Source of the DNA: Tritrichomonas musculus
Lineage: Eukaryota; Parabasalia; Tritrichomonadida; Tritrichomonadidae
Reading direction: 5' to 3'
NCBI GenBank assembly: GCA_039105265.1
Contig: JAPFFF010000015.1
Span: 2,852,001 to 2,916,000 of the forward strand
Length of the DNA stretch: 64,000 nt
Part shown: positions 30,378 to 40,506 of the stretch, piece after piece
Layout of the letters: every line of letters begins with the position of its first letter
Numbering within the stretch: position 1 is the stretch's first letter
The notes under the pieces: generated by a model
The model's input: the letters and a program-made list of their open reading frames with translations, nothing else
Database searches by the model: none
What the model was told of the DNA's origin: nothing
Made by a program: the position numbers and the translations under genes

Positions 30378-32258
30378 TTATTGTTCAGACTGAGGTGGCA
30401 AATATATCAAGTGATTTTTCATATAATGATTATCTCTTTCTTCATCATTTTTGAAAGAAACGTTGCAATTGACGCATTTATTGCCTTTTCTATCATAAAT
30501 ATGAGCTTTCTCCAATTCGTCATAATCAAAAGCTTTAGCGTAAGGCTTTGCTTGTTTCTCCATTTGTTGAGAAAACTCGCTGTATCGAATTGGCCACATT
30601 GCGCACTGCTCCTTACTTACAAGTGCGAATTGTTGATGTCTGAAGAAGAGATGATTGAAGAACTTGTCAGCAGCAGGAGCGTTCGCATTGCACAGCTTGC
30701 AATCGATAGACAAACTGATACTGTTTATATCAGCAACGTTTAAATGTTTAATACAAAAAACGCCGAATTTATGCAATTTTTTATTTTCTTCTTCTTTGTC
30801 TTTGTCAAGGCCTTTGCCAGTAACGAGTCCCACAAACAAGTCGCTGTGATGAAGCCAGCAATGATTTCTCAACAATTCAACAGAATCGAATTTTGAATTG
30901 CAAAGACAACACTTGATTCCATCTGATTTGTTGTATGTCAAAGGGACGATATTCTTTGAATTATCGTCCTTCTCATCGGAATCGGAATCTGAATCTGAAT
31001 CGTCAGAATCTTCTTCTTCTTCAAACGCCAACTTTTTCAATTCAGAATCATCAAAGATAACTTTGAATGGACATTTGACTTGCTTATTTGCTATCAAAAA
31101 GTGAAGAAGAACATCTTTTGTGTCAAGATTGTGATTTGTTTTCGGATTCTCTTCATTCTCATCTTCCTTCAAATGACGACTGAATGAATGTTGAATGAGT
31201 GCGATTGGATCTTTCAAAAATTTGAAACAAATGTTGCACCTGAATGTGTCATGTCCTTTGCTTGATATAATTCCACGCATGATGAGATCAGCGGACAAAC
31301 AAATCCTCTCCAAAACGAGATTTCTTTTCTCTTTCGGCTGAGAAGGAAGAAGAAGAGGAAGAATCTCATTTGAATGCTCAATAAAGCAAGAATCCTCATC
31401 CTTAACTTTTTCACCTTTTTTCACACACAAATTAAAAAGTTGTTCTTTATAAGAAGGAGGATTTTCAGATAACAATTCATCGATATTATCGTTATCGTTA
31501 TCGTTGATAATTCCATTTATGTCAACAAAATGACATTCTAACTTTTTCTCAACTTTTGGTTTGTCTTTCTTTTTCTTTTTATCTTTGTCACTTTTTTTGG
31601 TCAAATCTACTTTGATTTCTTCACCATATTTCTCAATAATTTTCCGGTAGACTTGAAGCATCGCATACGAATCATGCGCTCCATACAAAATTTGTAAAAT
31701 TGAAAGTGGTCGGACACTCCAATCTGATCTTTGAACTTTGTGATCTTTGAACTTGGCTGTTCCTTGACCAAGAAACATTTGTGTAAGAGATTCAAAATTG
31801 ATAGGGAGACCGTTTGGTTGTAATCGAGTTTTTTCAATATCTTCAATATCATCAAAACTTTCCCCTAAACATTCTATGAGCTTCTTCTTGTCACATGACA
31901 TGCCTTTTCCGAAAAATGTAGATGAATGTAAGAATTTGGCTATTTGTTCATATCCTCGGTTTTCATGCGAAGCAACAATAATTGTTCCTTTCGACGATGA
32001 AAATTGAAATAGCTCTATTGGGTGTGGTGAATGATTGATTGGTTGGGTCCATTCAAGATCAATACTAATTGGCTTTCCATCAATAAGAGTGGAGAGTTTG
32101 TCATACAATGTAGGATCTGATGTATACAAAAGAGTAACAGGAACAATTTGGTTGTGGTAAAATTCAATTTGCCTTGTTTCCCCTGGCTGCCAATAAAACT
32201 TTTTATATGAGTGCAATTTTGGATGGTCGCCTCCAAAATGAATTTCTGGAAATTCCAT
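30378..32258 (-). CDS. 3'-5' exonuclease (DEDDy, RNase D/WRN-type) with four C2H2 zinc fingers
   Basis: A 626-residue fusion. The exonuclease domain spans about residues 40-215. Exo I is SIDLEW (Asp67, Glu69), Exo II is FFGKGMSCD (Asp123), then SDWSVRPLS, and Exo III is YGAHD (Tyr192, Asp196), the DEDDy pattern. Two magnesium ions should support hydrolysis of RNA or DNA from the 3' end. A lysine-rich linker (about 218-240) may aid nuclear import or nucleic acid binding. Four C2H2 fingers follow at about 341-362, 450-471, 520-541 and 595-616, separated by an acidic D/S/E stretch (415-432). The combination suggests a targeted RNA- or DNA-processing nuclease. Family known: the exonuclease fold. 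Inferred: nucleic acid targeting by the fingers. Confidence 0.88.
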   Translation of the reverse strand: MEFPEIHFGGDHPKLHSYKKFYWQPGETRQIEFYHNQIVPVTLLYTSDPTLYDKLSTLIDGKPISIDLEWTQPINHSPHPIELFQFSSSKGTIIVASHENRGYEQIAKFLHSSTFFGKGMSCDKKKLIECLGESFDDIEDIEKTRLQPNGLPINFESLTQMFLGQGTAKFKDHKVQRSDWSVRPLSILQILYGAHDSYAMLQVYRKIIEKYGEEIKVDLTKKSDKDKKKKKDKPKVEKKLECHFVDINGIINDNDNDNIDELLSENPPSYKEQLFNLCVKKGEKVKDEDSCFIEHSNEILPLLLPSQPKEKRNLVLERICLSADLIMRGIISSKGHDTFRCNICFKFLKDPIALIQHSFSRHLKEDENEENPKTNHNLDTKDVLLHFLIANKQVKCPFKVIFDDSELKKLAFEEEEDSDDSDSDSDSDEKDDNSKNIVPLTYNKSDGIKCCLCNSKFDSVELLRNHCWLHHSDLFVGLVTGKGLDKDKEEENKKLHKFGVFCIKHLNVADINSISLSIDCKLCNANAPAADKFFNHLFFRHQQFALVSKEQCAMWPIRYSEFSQQMEKQAKPYAKAFDYDELEKAHIYDRKGNKCVNCNVSFKNDEERDNHYMKNHLIYLPPQSEQ

Positions 32259-32578
32259 TTATAAAAATATTTAATGCATTTATCGGCTTTTTTAATATAT
32301 TCAATTTTAATAATATATTCAATTTTGTGAAAATAAAAATGAACTTTTTAAATTATTCAAATAAGAAAAAAAATGATATTTATCTTATATATTCTTTATA
32401 TAATTATATTAAATAATATCTAATATTTTCAAATCAATATAAGTACTAATTTCTTTCGTATTTTTAGAATACATATTCTATATGAAGATCGTAAATAAAT
32501 ACAATCTTCATACTTAATATATTAATATAATTATTAATATGCGTATATTTTGGATTAAATCTATATATATATGTAAGT
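32259..32578. other. A+T-rich intergenic
   Basis: Very A+T-rich spacer between two minus-strand genes; nothing recognisable. Confidence 0.55.
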
Positions 32579-33349
32579 CTAGTCATTTTTAAATTTTTCT
32601 TTTTGAGGAGTACAAAAGAATGTGAGCTTTGTTTGTACTTTCTTGACATTTTTTTTCTGTTCTTGTTTTAGAATCTCTATTTCATCTATTTTGTTATCTT
32701 GTTTTTCTTTTTCTTCTTTATTTTCAGAAATTGGTTGTTGAGTATTAACTGGTTTGGATGGATCTTTTTGTTTTGGAGTTAAATTTTTCCCTCCATATCG
32801 ATTGCCAATTAGTTTTCTTACTGTTAATTCATTCTCAAGAATCTCTTTCTGATCTGTAGAAGTAATTCTAGATAAAGCATCAACAATTTCGTTTCGCTTA
32901 TAACCTCTCTTAACTGCAACGACCAGCATAATGGCAGCTTTCATTGCAGCTCTGTTTAATGTTTCTTCTTCATTAAATTCTTTTTTTAAATCATCAAAAA
33001 TTTTATTGCAGGTGCTTGAAAAACGCATTGGTAATTTGGCAGCTTGAGCAATTTCTTCATATGTTTTTTCGCATTTTAAATTTAATAATTGCCTGATTTC
33101 TGAAACATTTCGGAGAAGAATATTAGCAGTAATGCCTTGCATTTTCGATAATTGATCTAATCTTTGTTGTGTAACAAGATTTGAAGAATAAAGAGATAAA
33201 ACTACGCATGCAGCAGGATTAAGATGATTCGGATAATTATGCTTGAGTAATTGAAAATAAACTAAAGACTGATCTGCGATTTGGGTGCTTTCTTCAAGAC
33301 TATCCAATTTTGAAGCGCGAACATAAGGAGCAATAATTTTTTTATCCAT
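32579..33349 (-). CDS. Orc6-like origin recognition complex subunit (tentative)
   Basis: A 256-residue protein. Residues about 1-180 are all helical with two repeats resembling the TFIIB/cyclin-like boxes of Orc6: NPAACVVLSLYSSNLVTQQR, QGITANILLRNVSEIRQLLN and RAAMKAAIMLVVAVKRGYKR. Spacing and residues such as LRN-VSEIRQLLNL and a following IAQAAKLP helix resemble human Orc6 around its YQSCLKSFECLLGLN segment. The tail is K/E-rich and ends near QTKLTFF, which is similar to but one residue short of a PCNA-binding box. If correct, it would help load the MCM helicase at origins in the nucleus. It could instead be another cyclin-box protein; identification is by eye only. Confidence 0.5.
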   Translation of the reverse strand: MDKKIIAPYVRASKLDSLEESTQIADQSLVYFQLLKHNYPNHLNPAACVVLSLYSSNLVTQQRLDQLSKMQGITANILLRNVSEIRQLLNLKCEKTYEEIAQAAKLPMRFSSTCNKIFDDLKKEFNEEETLNRAAMKAAIMLVVAVKRGYKRNEIVDALSRITSTDQKEILENELTVRKLIGNRYGGKNLTPKQKDPSKPVNTQQPISENKEEKEKQDNKIDEIEILKQEQKKNVKKVQTKLTFFCTPQKEKFKND

Positions 33350-33501
33350 ATTTGATTAATCCATTAAACGTCTTTATGACCAAATTTAAATTCAAACTAT
33401 TCGAGAAATAAAAATGAATTTATTTGCGTATTCAACCAATTAAACAAAGATCAATTTATGGAAATTTATTTTTGTGAATTATATGTAACATGATAAATAT
33501 T

Positions 33502-33690
33502 TTAACTCTTTAAATTTAGAATAATTCCCAAAATATCTTTTGTGCTCAATATTGAATGAATTAGAACCTTATTAATACATGATAAGGTAATTTTGTCGTC
33601 ATAAAACATATCAATTCCAAATTTGATAAGTAGATCACTGGTTTTCATTGTGATTTCATGGAAAATTGATTCAAATAGAAGAGCATGCAT
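33502..33690 (-). pseudogene. possible ankyrin-like fragment
   Basis: A 62-codon frame with TMKTSDLLIKFGIDMFYDDK resembles one ankyrin-like helix pair of the trichomonad type. It is isolated, short and flanked by non-coding sequence, so it is at best a relic. Confidence 0.25.
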
Positions 33691-34377
33691 AGAAAAATTT
33701 GTTCCAAATAAAAAATCAGGTACGAATTAAAAGTTATAAATGTCAATAAAATAATACTTTCCCAATTCCAAGCCAACCAAAAGTAGAAATATAAAAAATA
33801 TTGAGAAGTATGGAGTTAAGATATATATAATATATATATATATATATATTAATAATCTAAATTATGAATATTTTACTATTTTTATTTATATATCCACGTA
33901 AAATTTATATTTAATAATTTGAAAAAATAGAAAAATTGTATAATAATTTATTTCGTTTTATCATTCAAAAAAAAATTAAATTCAAATATAAAAATCTTGT
34001 TTAAAAATATATAAAATAATATTTTTCTGATTTATTTATTGTTTTTAATCATTATTTTTATGCATAAAATGTATTAAATATATTATATTAATTTATTACA
34101 TATTATATTCAGGAAAAAATGAAAATTCCAAATTCTATTATTGCATGATGTAGAAAATTTAGTTATAGATCTATTATTTTAAGTATAATTCATTATTGAT
34201 CATCAAATGTTTAAGAAATATTATTTTGATATTTTTCAGATTAACTTTTTTAAAAAGTTGATCATTTTCAATTTCTTTTAAATTATTGTTATAAAAAATT
34301 AAACTTTTTGAACTTTTTACAATAAAATAGAAATTTTTTTTCTCAAAAATTTAGAAAAACGAAAGATTTCCAAATCG
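33691..34377. other. A+T-rich intergenic with (TA)n tract
   Basis: Contains a TA-type microsatellite at about 33823-33850 and otherwise simple A+T sequence upstream of the gene at 34378. Confidence 0.6.
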
Positions 34378-35637
34378 ATGCTTTTATTTAAGGAAGACCA
34401 CCCATTGGTCGAAGGGATTTTTCTCCTTGAGCTAACCACCCCAACTTGCACTTCTCTTATGGCAATGTCAAGTGGAATTCAAAATATTTCAAATGATATA
34501 AAATCATTTGAATTTTGTACTCCTACATCCGGTTCTAAATATAATCAATCATGTACATTTGTATATAACAATGAAAATATTTTTTATTACATTCTTTTTT
34601 TCAAACCATACCCCGATTCACCTGAAAGCTATGAACTGGTGATAAAATCATATCAAAGATGCGCCCATTTCTATCTTGATTACTTTGAAAGATTACTTTC
34701 TGCTTTTGATGATGACAAATCACCATATGATCCTAATAAAATATTTAATCTCGCTAAAGTTTTAATATCTGGCTGGCCCACAAAATTAAGTAACAAGATG
34801 GAAATTGTTTATCCTGATACATTCAAATCTGTCGAATTTACAATCAACGATTTCACTTATCATAATTATAAATCATCCTTATATTTTAAGCCGAAACTTT
34901 ACACTCAAATTTTTGATCATTTAATTTCACAAAAGCCAATCTTACTAGTTGTTTCAGATGCCATTCACGCGAGTCATGCATGTTTTTCAGCCCTCTCATT
35001 ACTCCATCCTCTTCGTTATATGGAGCCTATGATTTTTTGGCTGAGGAACGATGATCCACGATATCAAGAAATTAAAGAAAGTCCAGACAAATCTCCCTAC
35101 TTTCTTGTAGCCACAGATGATCCATCAGATATAAAGAAAAAGTTTGATTTAGTAATTCAGATATCAGATTCCGATAAAAAGCTGAATGAAAAAGCTGATA
35201 TTGATTTTGAGGAGATTGTTAAAAACATCCTTTTGACGATTCAAGGAGAATTTAAAAATTCCCTCAATAAAAATCCATACAGCGACGTCCTCAACCTTCC
35301 CTGGATTGGTCCTGAGATTGATGAAGTTTACGGGAACCCGAAATTTTCGTTCATGCCGACACTCGACACGTTGAAGATCTTTGAAAGAACTAACACGTGC
35401 AGATTTTGGCGTACAAGAAGATGCGTTCTAGAAAACATGCGAGAACCTCTTCTTCAGTCAGGAAATGTCGACATGGCTCAATTTGACAAGGAGCAGCTGG
35501 AGACGATTTCTGATTTCTACAATTCTGTCAAAGGGAAGTATGAAGATGATGTTCACTTGAAGGTCGTCATAAAGAGGCACAAGTCGCTTGTTGCAAATCA
35601 GTTGACGTTAATTAGTTCTGATCAAAGCAATGAATAA
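34378..35637 (+). CDS. unrecognised protein, possible DENN/UDENN-like fold
   Basis: A 419-residue frame from ATG 34378. The middle has LYTQIFDHLISQKPILLVVS, then HASHACFSALSLLHPLRYME and RNDDPRYQEIKESPDKSPYF. This strand-helix order, with a hydrophobic ILLVVSD strand followed by a helix ending LLHPL, recalls DENN-type Rab exchange proteins, where a similar LVS strand precedes SLL-PL. The match is weak and I give it only as a lead. No membrane segment or signal peptide is seen. The last quarter of the gene is visibly richer in G+C (for example WRTRRCVLENMREPLLQ) than the first. The 4.7-kb foldback element begins about 165 bp after its stop. Confidence 0.7.
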   Translation: MLLFKEDHPLVEGIFLLELTTPTCTSLMAMSSGIQNISNDIKSFEFCTPTSGSKYNQSCTFVYNNENIFYYILFFKPYPDSPESYELVIKSYQRCAHFYLDYFERLLSAFDDDKSPYDPNKIFNLAKVLISGWPTKLSNKMEIVYPDTFKSVEFTINDFTYHNYKSSLYFKPKLYTQIFDHLISQKPILLVVSDAIHASHACFSALSLLHPLRYMEPMIFWLRNDDPRYQEIKESPDKSPYFLVATDDPSDIKKKFDLVIQISDSDKKLNEKADIDFEEIVKNILLTIQGEFKNSLNKNPYSDVLNLPWIGPEIDEVYGNPKFSFMPTLDTLKIFERTNTCRFWRTRRCVLENMREPLLQSGNVDMAQFDKEQLETISDFYNSVKGKYEDDVHLKVVIKRHKSLVANQLTLISSDQSNE

Positions 35638-35753
35638 TGTTTGGCATTTAAAAAGTTTTATTAAAGGAGCGTGATTTCTATTAATTTATTTTTATCTTAA
35701 TTAATTTACTATATACTAGACCTTCGAAAGGTCAACCTAAAATATTGACACGA

Positions 35754-35789
<36 letters not shown>

Positions 35790-35802
35790 GTACTAGTTTT
35801 TT

Positions 35803-37333
35803 TGCACAAAAAGTGCCCAAAAAGTGAAAAATACTGAAAAAGTTTCCCAAAAAGTGCTTTTTGCACAAAAAGTGACAAATTTGGAGAAAAAAAAAACTTA
35901 AATAAATCACAAATAGAATTAAAATGTTTTTATAAAAATTATAATATAAAATGTATAAGTCCATATGAAATAAAAAATGGTATAAAATTGAGAAATGCAA
36001 ATTATCCTATATATTTCATATATTTGATCTAATATTGTGAAAAAGGCAAATTATCATTTAATGTAGCTTGTATATTAATATTTGCGTGTCATTTTCGCGA
36101 TAATATTGATACTTCAAATATTGATTGATTTTCTAAAAATAAAAGAAAATTACTTATTTGAAATTATTTAACGTTAATTAACAAATTAGTCATCACCATT
36201 TTTAATTTAATAATGTTTTTTATGAGATAATTCTATATTAAATGTGAGATATTATTTTCTCAGAAAAAAAACAAAATAATTAAAATTGATAATAAAATAT
36301 TGAATGGCAATAGAAAAATTATTGAATTAATTATTATTATATTTCATATTTATTTATTTTAATATGTTCATGCACTATACGGATATATAAACTTTAATCT
36401 GCTTATATAATATTATTAAACTTATATTTAGTGGTTATTTTATATGATATAAATGTTATATTTCATAGAATTCATATTTTATATTTTGTGAATAAAGTAT
36501 AATTTTGAATAAAAATAATTATATATTGAATGCATTGAAATATTTATTTTTATAAACGGCTCTTTTATCTTTTATCGATTTATTTTACAATAGAAAAGAT
36601 TTTTAATATTAATAATATGATATAATTATTTAGTATATTGTTCATTATTTTGGAGTTCCTGATATTTTCCTTTATGTGGTGAAAAATGAACAATTTGATG
36701 AAAATATTATATCTTCTCTTAATCCAGTTATATAAACTAGCAATAAACGATATAAAGTAATTTAATGGTTATTATAGTTGTTCATTCTTATTTTTTCATT
36801 TGTTTTCATAGAATCTTATTTCAAAGTATTATATCTTCTCTTCATCCAGTTATATAAACTAGCAATAAACGATATAAAGTAATTTAATGGTTATTATAGT
36901 TGTTCATTCTTATTCTTTCATTTGTTTTCATAGAATCTTATTTCAAAGTATTATATCTTCTCTTCATCCAGTTATATAAACTAGCAATAAACGATATAAA
37001 GTAATTTAATGGTTATTATAGTTGTTCATTCTTATTCTTTCATTTGTTTTCATAGAATCTTATTAAGAAATTTAATATTTTCCCCCCCCCCTCTCTCCCC
37101 TCACTATTTCATTTAGTATATATTAGTATATAATAAATTGTAGTGTTATCTAATATTATGATAACACAAATACTTTATTTATTTTATGCTTATTTCATAC
37201 AAATCATCAATTTTCGATTTTGAATATGCTCATTGAATTATTTCAATGGATAAAATATAAAGAAATGATTTTTTAATTTCTAACTAACGACAGGTTTTTT
37301 GTTTTAAGTAATCAAATTATTACAATCAAGGAG
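35803..37333 (+). repeat. left inverted-repeat arm
   Basis: Outer end near tgcacaaaaagtgcccaa, inner end near attacaatcaaggag. It carries three 122-bp tandem units and a 10-C tract. The apparent small frame near its outer end is low-complexity and occurs in both arms, so it is not a gene. Confidence 0.8.
36705..37066 (+). repeat. 122-bp tandem repeat, three copies
   Basis: Units start at 36705, 36827 and 36949, each beginning tattatatcttctctt. They are nearly identical to each other; for example aatccag in the first becomes catccag in the later ones. Confidence 0.85.
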
Positions 37334-38817
37334 TTCATTTACATTAATATTACATATTATAACAATCATATTTTAATTAAATGCCTAAAATTGTGAATTC
37401 TTAAATATTTTCAAAATATTGAAAAGATTGATAGAACAGATCCCAATATGAATGATTATACATTTAATTTGTTAATATATATTAACTATCCATCATTAAT
37501 CCAACTCAACCCATCATTATTATCATTTGTTCTATCAAAATCTTCATTTATAAATCATAAATATCACACTTTTTATCATTATTATCGTTTGATTTGTAAT
37601 AATACTCGCTTATTTAATATAATTACTAATCATGTTAGCATCACTCTAAAATATATGTCATAATTCTCCCAAGATTTTCATTAAATTATTAATGTACAAA
37701 TTTTTTGGAAAATTATTGGAAATATATTTGTTATTTGGTTGACAAAGGCGTATTTTAATGCAAATCACCGCAGGAGTTACTTTATGAGAAAAAGTAATGC
37801 CATAAATTGACCGTGAAAAGAATGAAATCGTCAAAGATATAAAAAATATGTGTCGTTAAGTCTAGGAAACAGTAAATGATGCACAGCCGAACGTATACTA
37901 CTAGGATAATGATAGAATGAGAGATAATTATAATAGATATATGAGAATAATGATGTATATTTAATTACTATAACAGGTGTAGACACGCTAAAACAATTAA
38001 CATACTATATATAGTTATCTTGGGATCAGATATGAGTCTATAGAAATATGCTAAGGTGTTAATCACGTTTCAGGAGCATAGTCACGTATCTTTATCTCGG
38101 TGCTGTCATCTCGAATTATCATCCAGGTATTATTATCCCGTTATTATCTCGGTGTTATTATCTCGAATTATTTTAGTGTAGCTACCCCTCTTATAGTAAC
38201 TACTGTATATGCTAGAATAATGGTAGAATGAGTGATAATCAAAGTATATTAATAAGGATTATGATGTATTAAATGAAAATAATAATAGAATGAATGATAT
38301 TAATGATTAAATGAGTGATAATTGCATTAAACAAATAAGAATTATAATAGTATGAATAAGAATAATGTCAAAATGATTGATAATTATAATATAAAAGTAA
38401 GAATTATGATGAATAAGCTGGAATAATGATTGAACTAGAGATAATAATGATAGAATGATTGATAATAATGATTAAATAAATAACAATTATAATAAACAAG
38501 TAAATATTATGATAGAATGAAAAGAATAATGATAAAATGAGTGATAATTTAAATATATAAGTAAGAATTATGATGAATATACTAGGATAATGATTGAACG
38601 AATGATAATAATGATAACTTATCCTCGGATAAAAAATATTTTCTCCTGATCCATTTTAGGATATTGCCGCATGCTTAGTAATAATGATAGAATGAGTGAT
38701 AATGATGATTGTTTATGCTGTAAAAAAATGATAGAAGAAACGAGAACGACGATATAAAAATAAATATTAAGGTTGATTCAAACAATGAAAAATTTAATTA
38801 ATATTAACGTGAAAGAC
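37334..38817. repeat. central non-inverted spacer of the foldback, rich in gataat-type repeats
   Basis: The second half consists of degenerate repeats of gataat, atgatagaatgag and gtgataat. A longer unit beginning aagtaagaattatgatgaat recurs at about 38393 and 38561, 168 bp apart. A separate short duplication based on tatctcg lies near 38100-38170. No frame is convincing. Confidence 0.65.
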
Positions 38818-40470
38818 CTCCTTGATTGTAATAATTTGATTACTTAAAACAAAAAACCTGTCGTTAGTTAGAAATTAAAAAATCATTTCTTTATATTTTA
38901 TCCATTGAAATAATTCAATGAGCATATTCAAAATCGAAAATTGATGATTTGTATGAAATAAGCATAAAATAAATAAAGTATTTGTGTTATCATAATATTA
39001 GATAACACTACAATTTATTATATACTAATATATACTAAATGAAATAGTGAGGGGAGAGAGGGGGGGGGAAAAATATTAAATTTCTTAATAAGATTCTATG
39101 AAAACAAATGAAAGAATAAGAATGAACAACTATAATAACCATTAAATTACTTTATATCGTTTATTGCTAGTTTATATAACTGGATGAAGAGAAGATATAA
39201 TACTTTGAAATAAGATTCTATGAAAACAAATGAAAGAATAAGAATGAACAACTATAATAACCATTAAATTACTTTATATCGTTTATTGCTAGTTTATATA
39301 ACTGGATGAAGAGAAGATATAATACTTTGAAATAAGATTCTATGAAAACAAATGAAAAAATAAGAATGAACAACTATAATAACCATTAAATTACTTTATA
39401 TCGTTTATTGCTAGTTTATATAACTGGATTAAGAGAAGATATAATACTTTGAAATAAGATTCTATGAAAACAAATGAAAGAATAAGAATGAACAACTATA
39501 ATAACCATTAAATTACTTTATATCGTTTATTGCTAGTTTATATAACTGGATTAAGAGAAGATATAATATTTTCATCAAATTGTTCATTTTTCACCACATA
39601 AAGGAAAATATCAGGAACTCCAAAATAATGAACAATATACTAAATAATTATATCATATTATTAATATTAAAAATCTTTTCTATTGTAAAATAAATCGATA
39701 AAAGATAAAAGAGCCGTTTATAAAAATAAATATTTCAATGCATTCAATATATAATTATTTTTATTCAAAATTATACTTTATTCACAAAATATAAAATATG
39801 AATTCTATGAAATATAACATTTATATCATATAAAATAACCACTAAATATAAGTTTAATAATATTATATAAGCAGATTAAAGTTTATATATCCGTATAGTG
39901 CATGAACATATTAAAATAAATAAATATGAAATATAATAATAATTAATTCAATAATTTTTCTATTGCCATTCAATATTTTATTATCAATTTTAATTATTTT
40001 GTTTTTTTTCTGAGAAAATAATATCTCACATTTAATATAGAATTATCTCATAAAAAACATTATTAAATTAAAAATGGTGATGACTAATTTGTTAATTAAC
40101 GTTAAATAATTTCAAATAAGTAATTTTCTTTTATTTTTAGAAAATCAATCAATATTTGAAGTATCAATATTATCGCGAAAATGACACGCAAATATTAATA
40201 TACAAGCTACATTAAATGATAATTTGCCTTTTTCACAATATTAGATCAAATATATGAAATATATAGGATAATTTGCATTTCTCAATTTTATACCATTTTT
40301 TATTTCATATGGACTTATACATTTTATATTATAATTTTTATAAAAACATTTTAATTCTATTTGTGATTTATTTAAGTTTTTTTTTTCTCCAAATTTGTCA
40401 CTTTTTGTGCAAAAAGCACTTTTTGGGAAACTTTTTCAGTATTTTTCACTTTTTGGGCACTTTTTGTGCA
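38818..40470 (-). repeat. right inverted-repeat arm
   Basis: Reverse complement of the left arm, with four rather than three 122-bp units and a 9-G tract where the left arm has 10 C. Confidence 0.8.
39085..39568 (-). repeat. 122-bp tandem repeat, four copies
   Basis: The same unit as 36705-37066 on the opposite strand, with one additional copy. Confidence 0.85.
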
Positions 40471-40506
40471 TTTCAAAATTTACCTTTTTTTTTTTTTTTT
40501 TTTTTT

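Larger units (their letters stand above)
35803..40470. mobile_element. 4.7-kb foldback-type element with long inverted repeats
   Basis: The left arm 35803-37333 (1531 bp) reappears as its reverse complement at 38818-40470 (1653 bp). Over the stretches I compared, the arms are almost identical. The size difference is one extra copy of a 122-bp tandem unit in the right arm. The termini carry several copies of aaaaagtg or its inverse within the first 75 bp, typical of subterminal repeats bound by a transposase. The centre (37334-38817) has no gene, only simple repeats. No transposase, polymerase or capsid-type gene is present. It could be a non-autonomous DNA transposon with long terminal inverted repeats (foldback or MULE-like) or a palindromic duplication. 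I could not define a target-site duplication. Confidence 0.75.

Noticed and set aside
32579-32660. PCNA-interaction box at QTKLTFF
   Set aside because: The spacing is one residue short of Q-x-x-L-x-x-F-F, so it is noted only as similar.
35737-36000. Small frame of F, L, Y and H repeated at 40273-40518 on the other strand
   Set aside because: It is the inverted-repeat arm read as protein; low complexity with a lysine or phenylalanine run from A/T tracts.
35803-40470. Foldback as a Polinton/Maverick
   Set aside because: Inverted ends are long, but no gene of any kind lies between them and the centre is only 1.5 kb of simple repeats.
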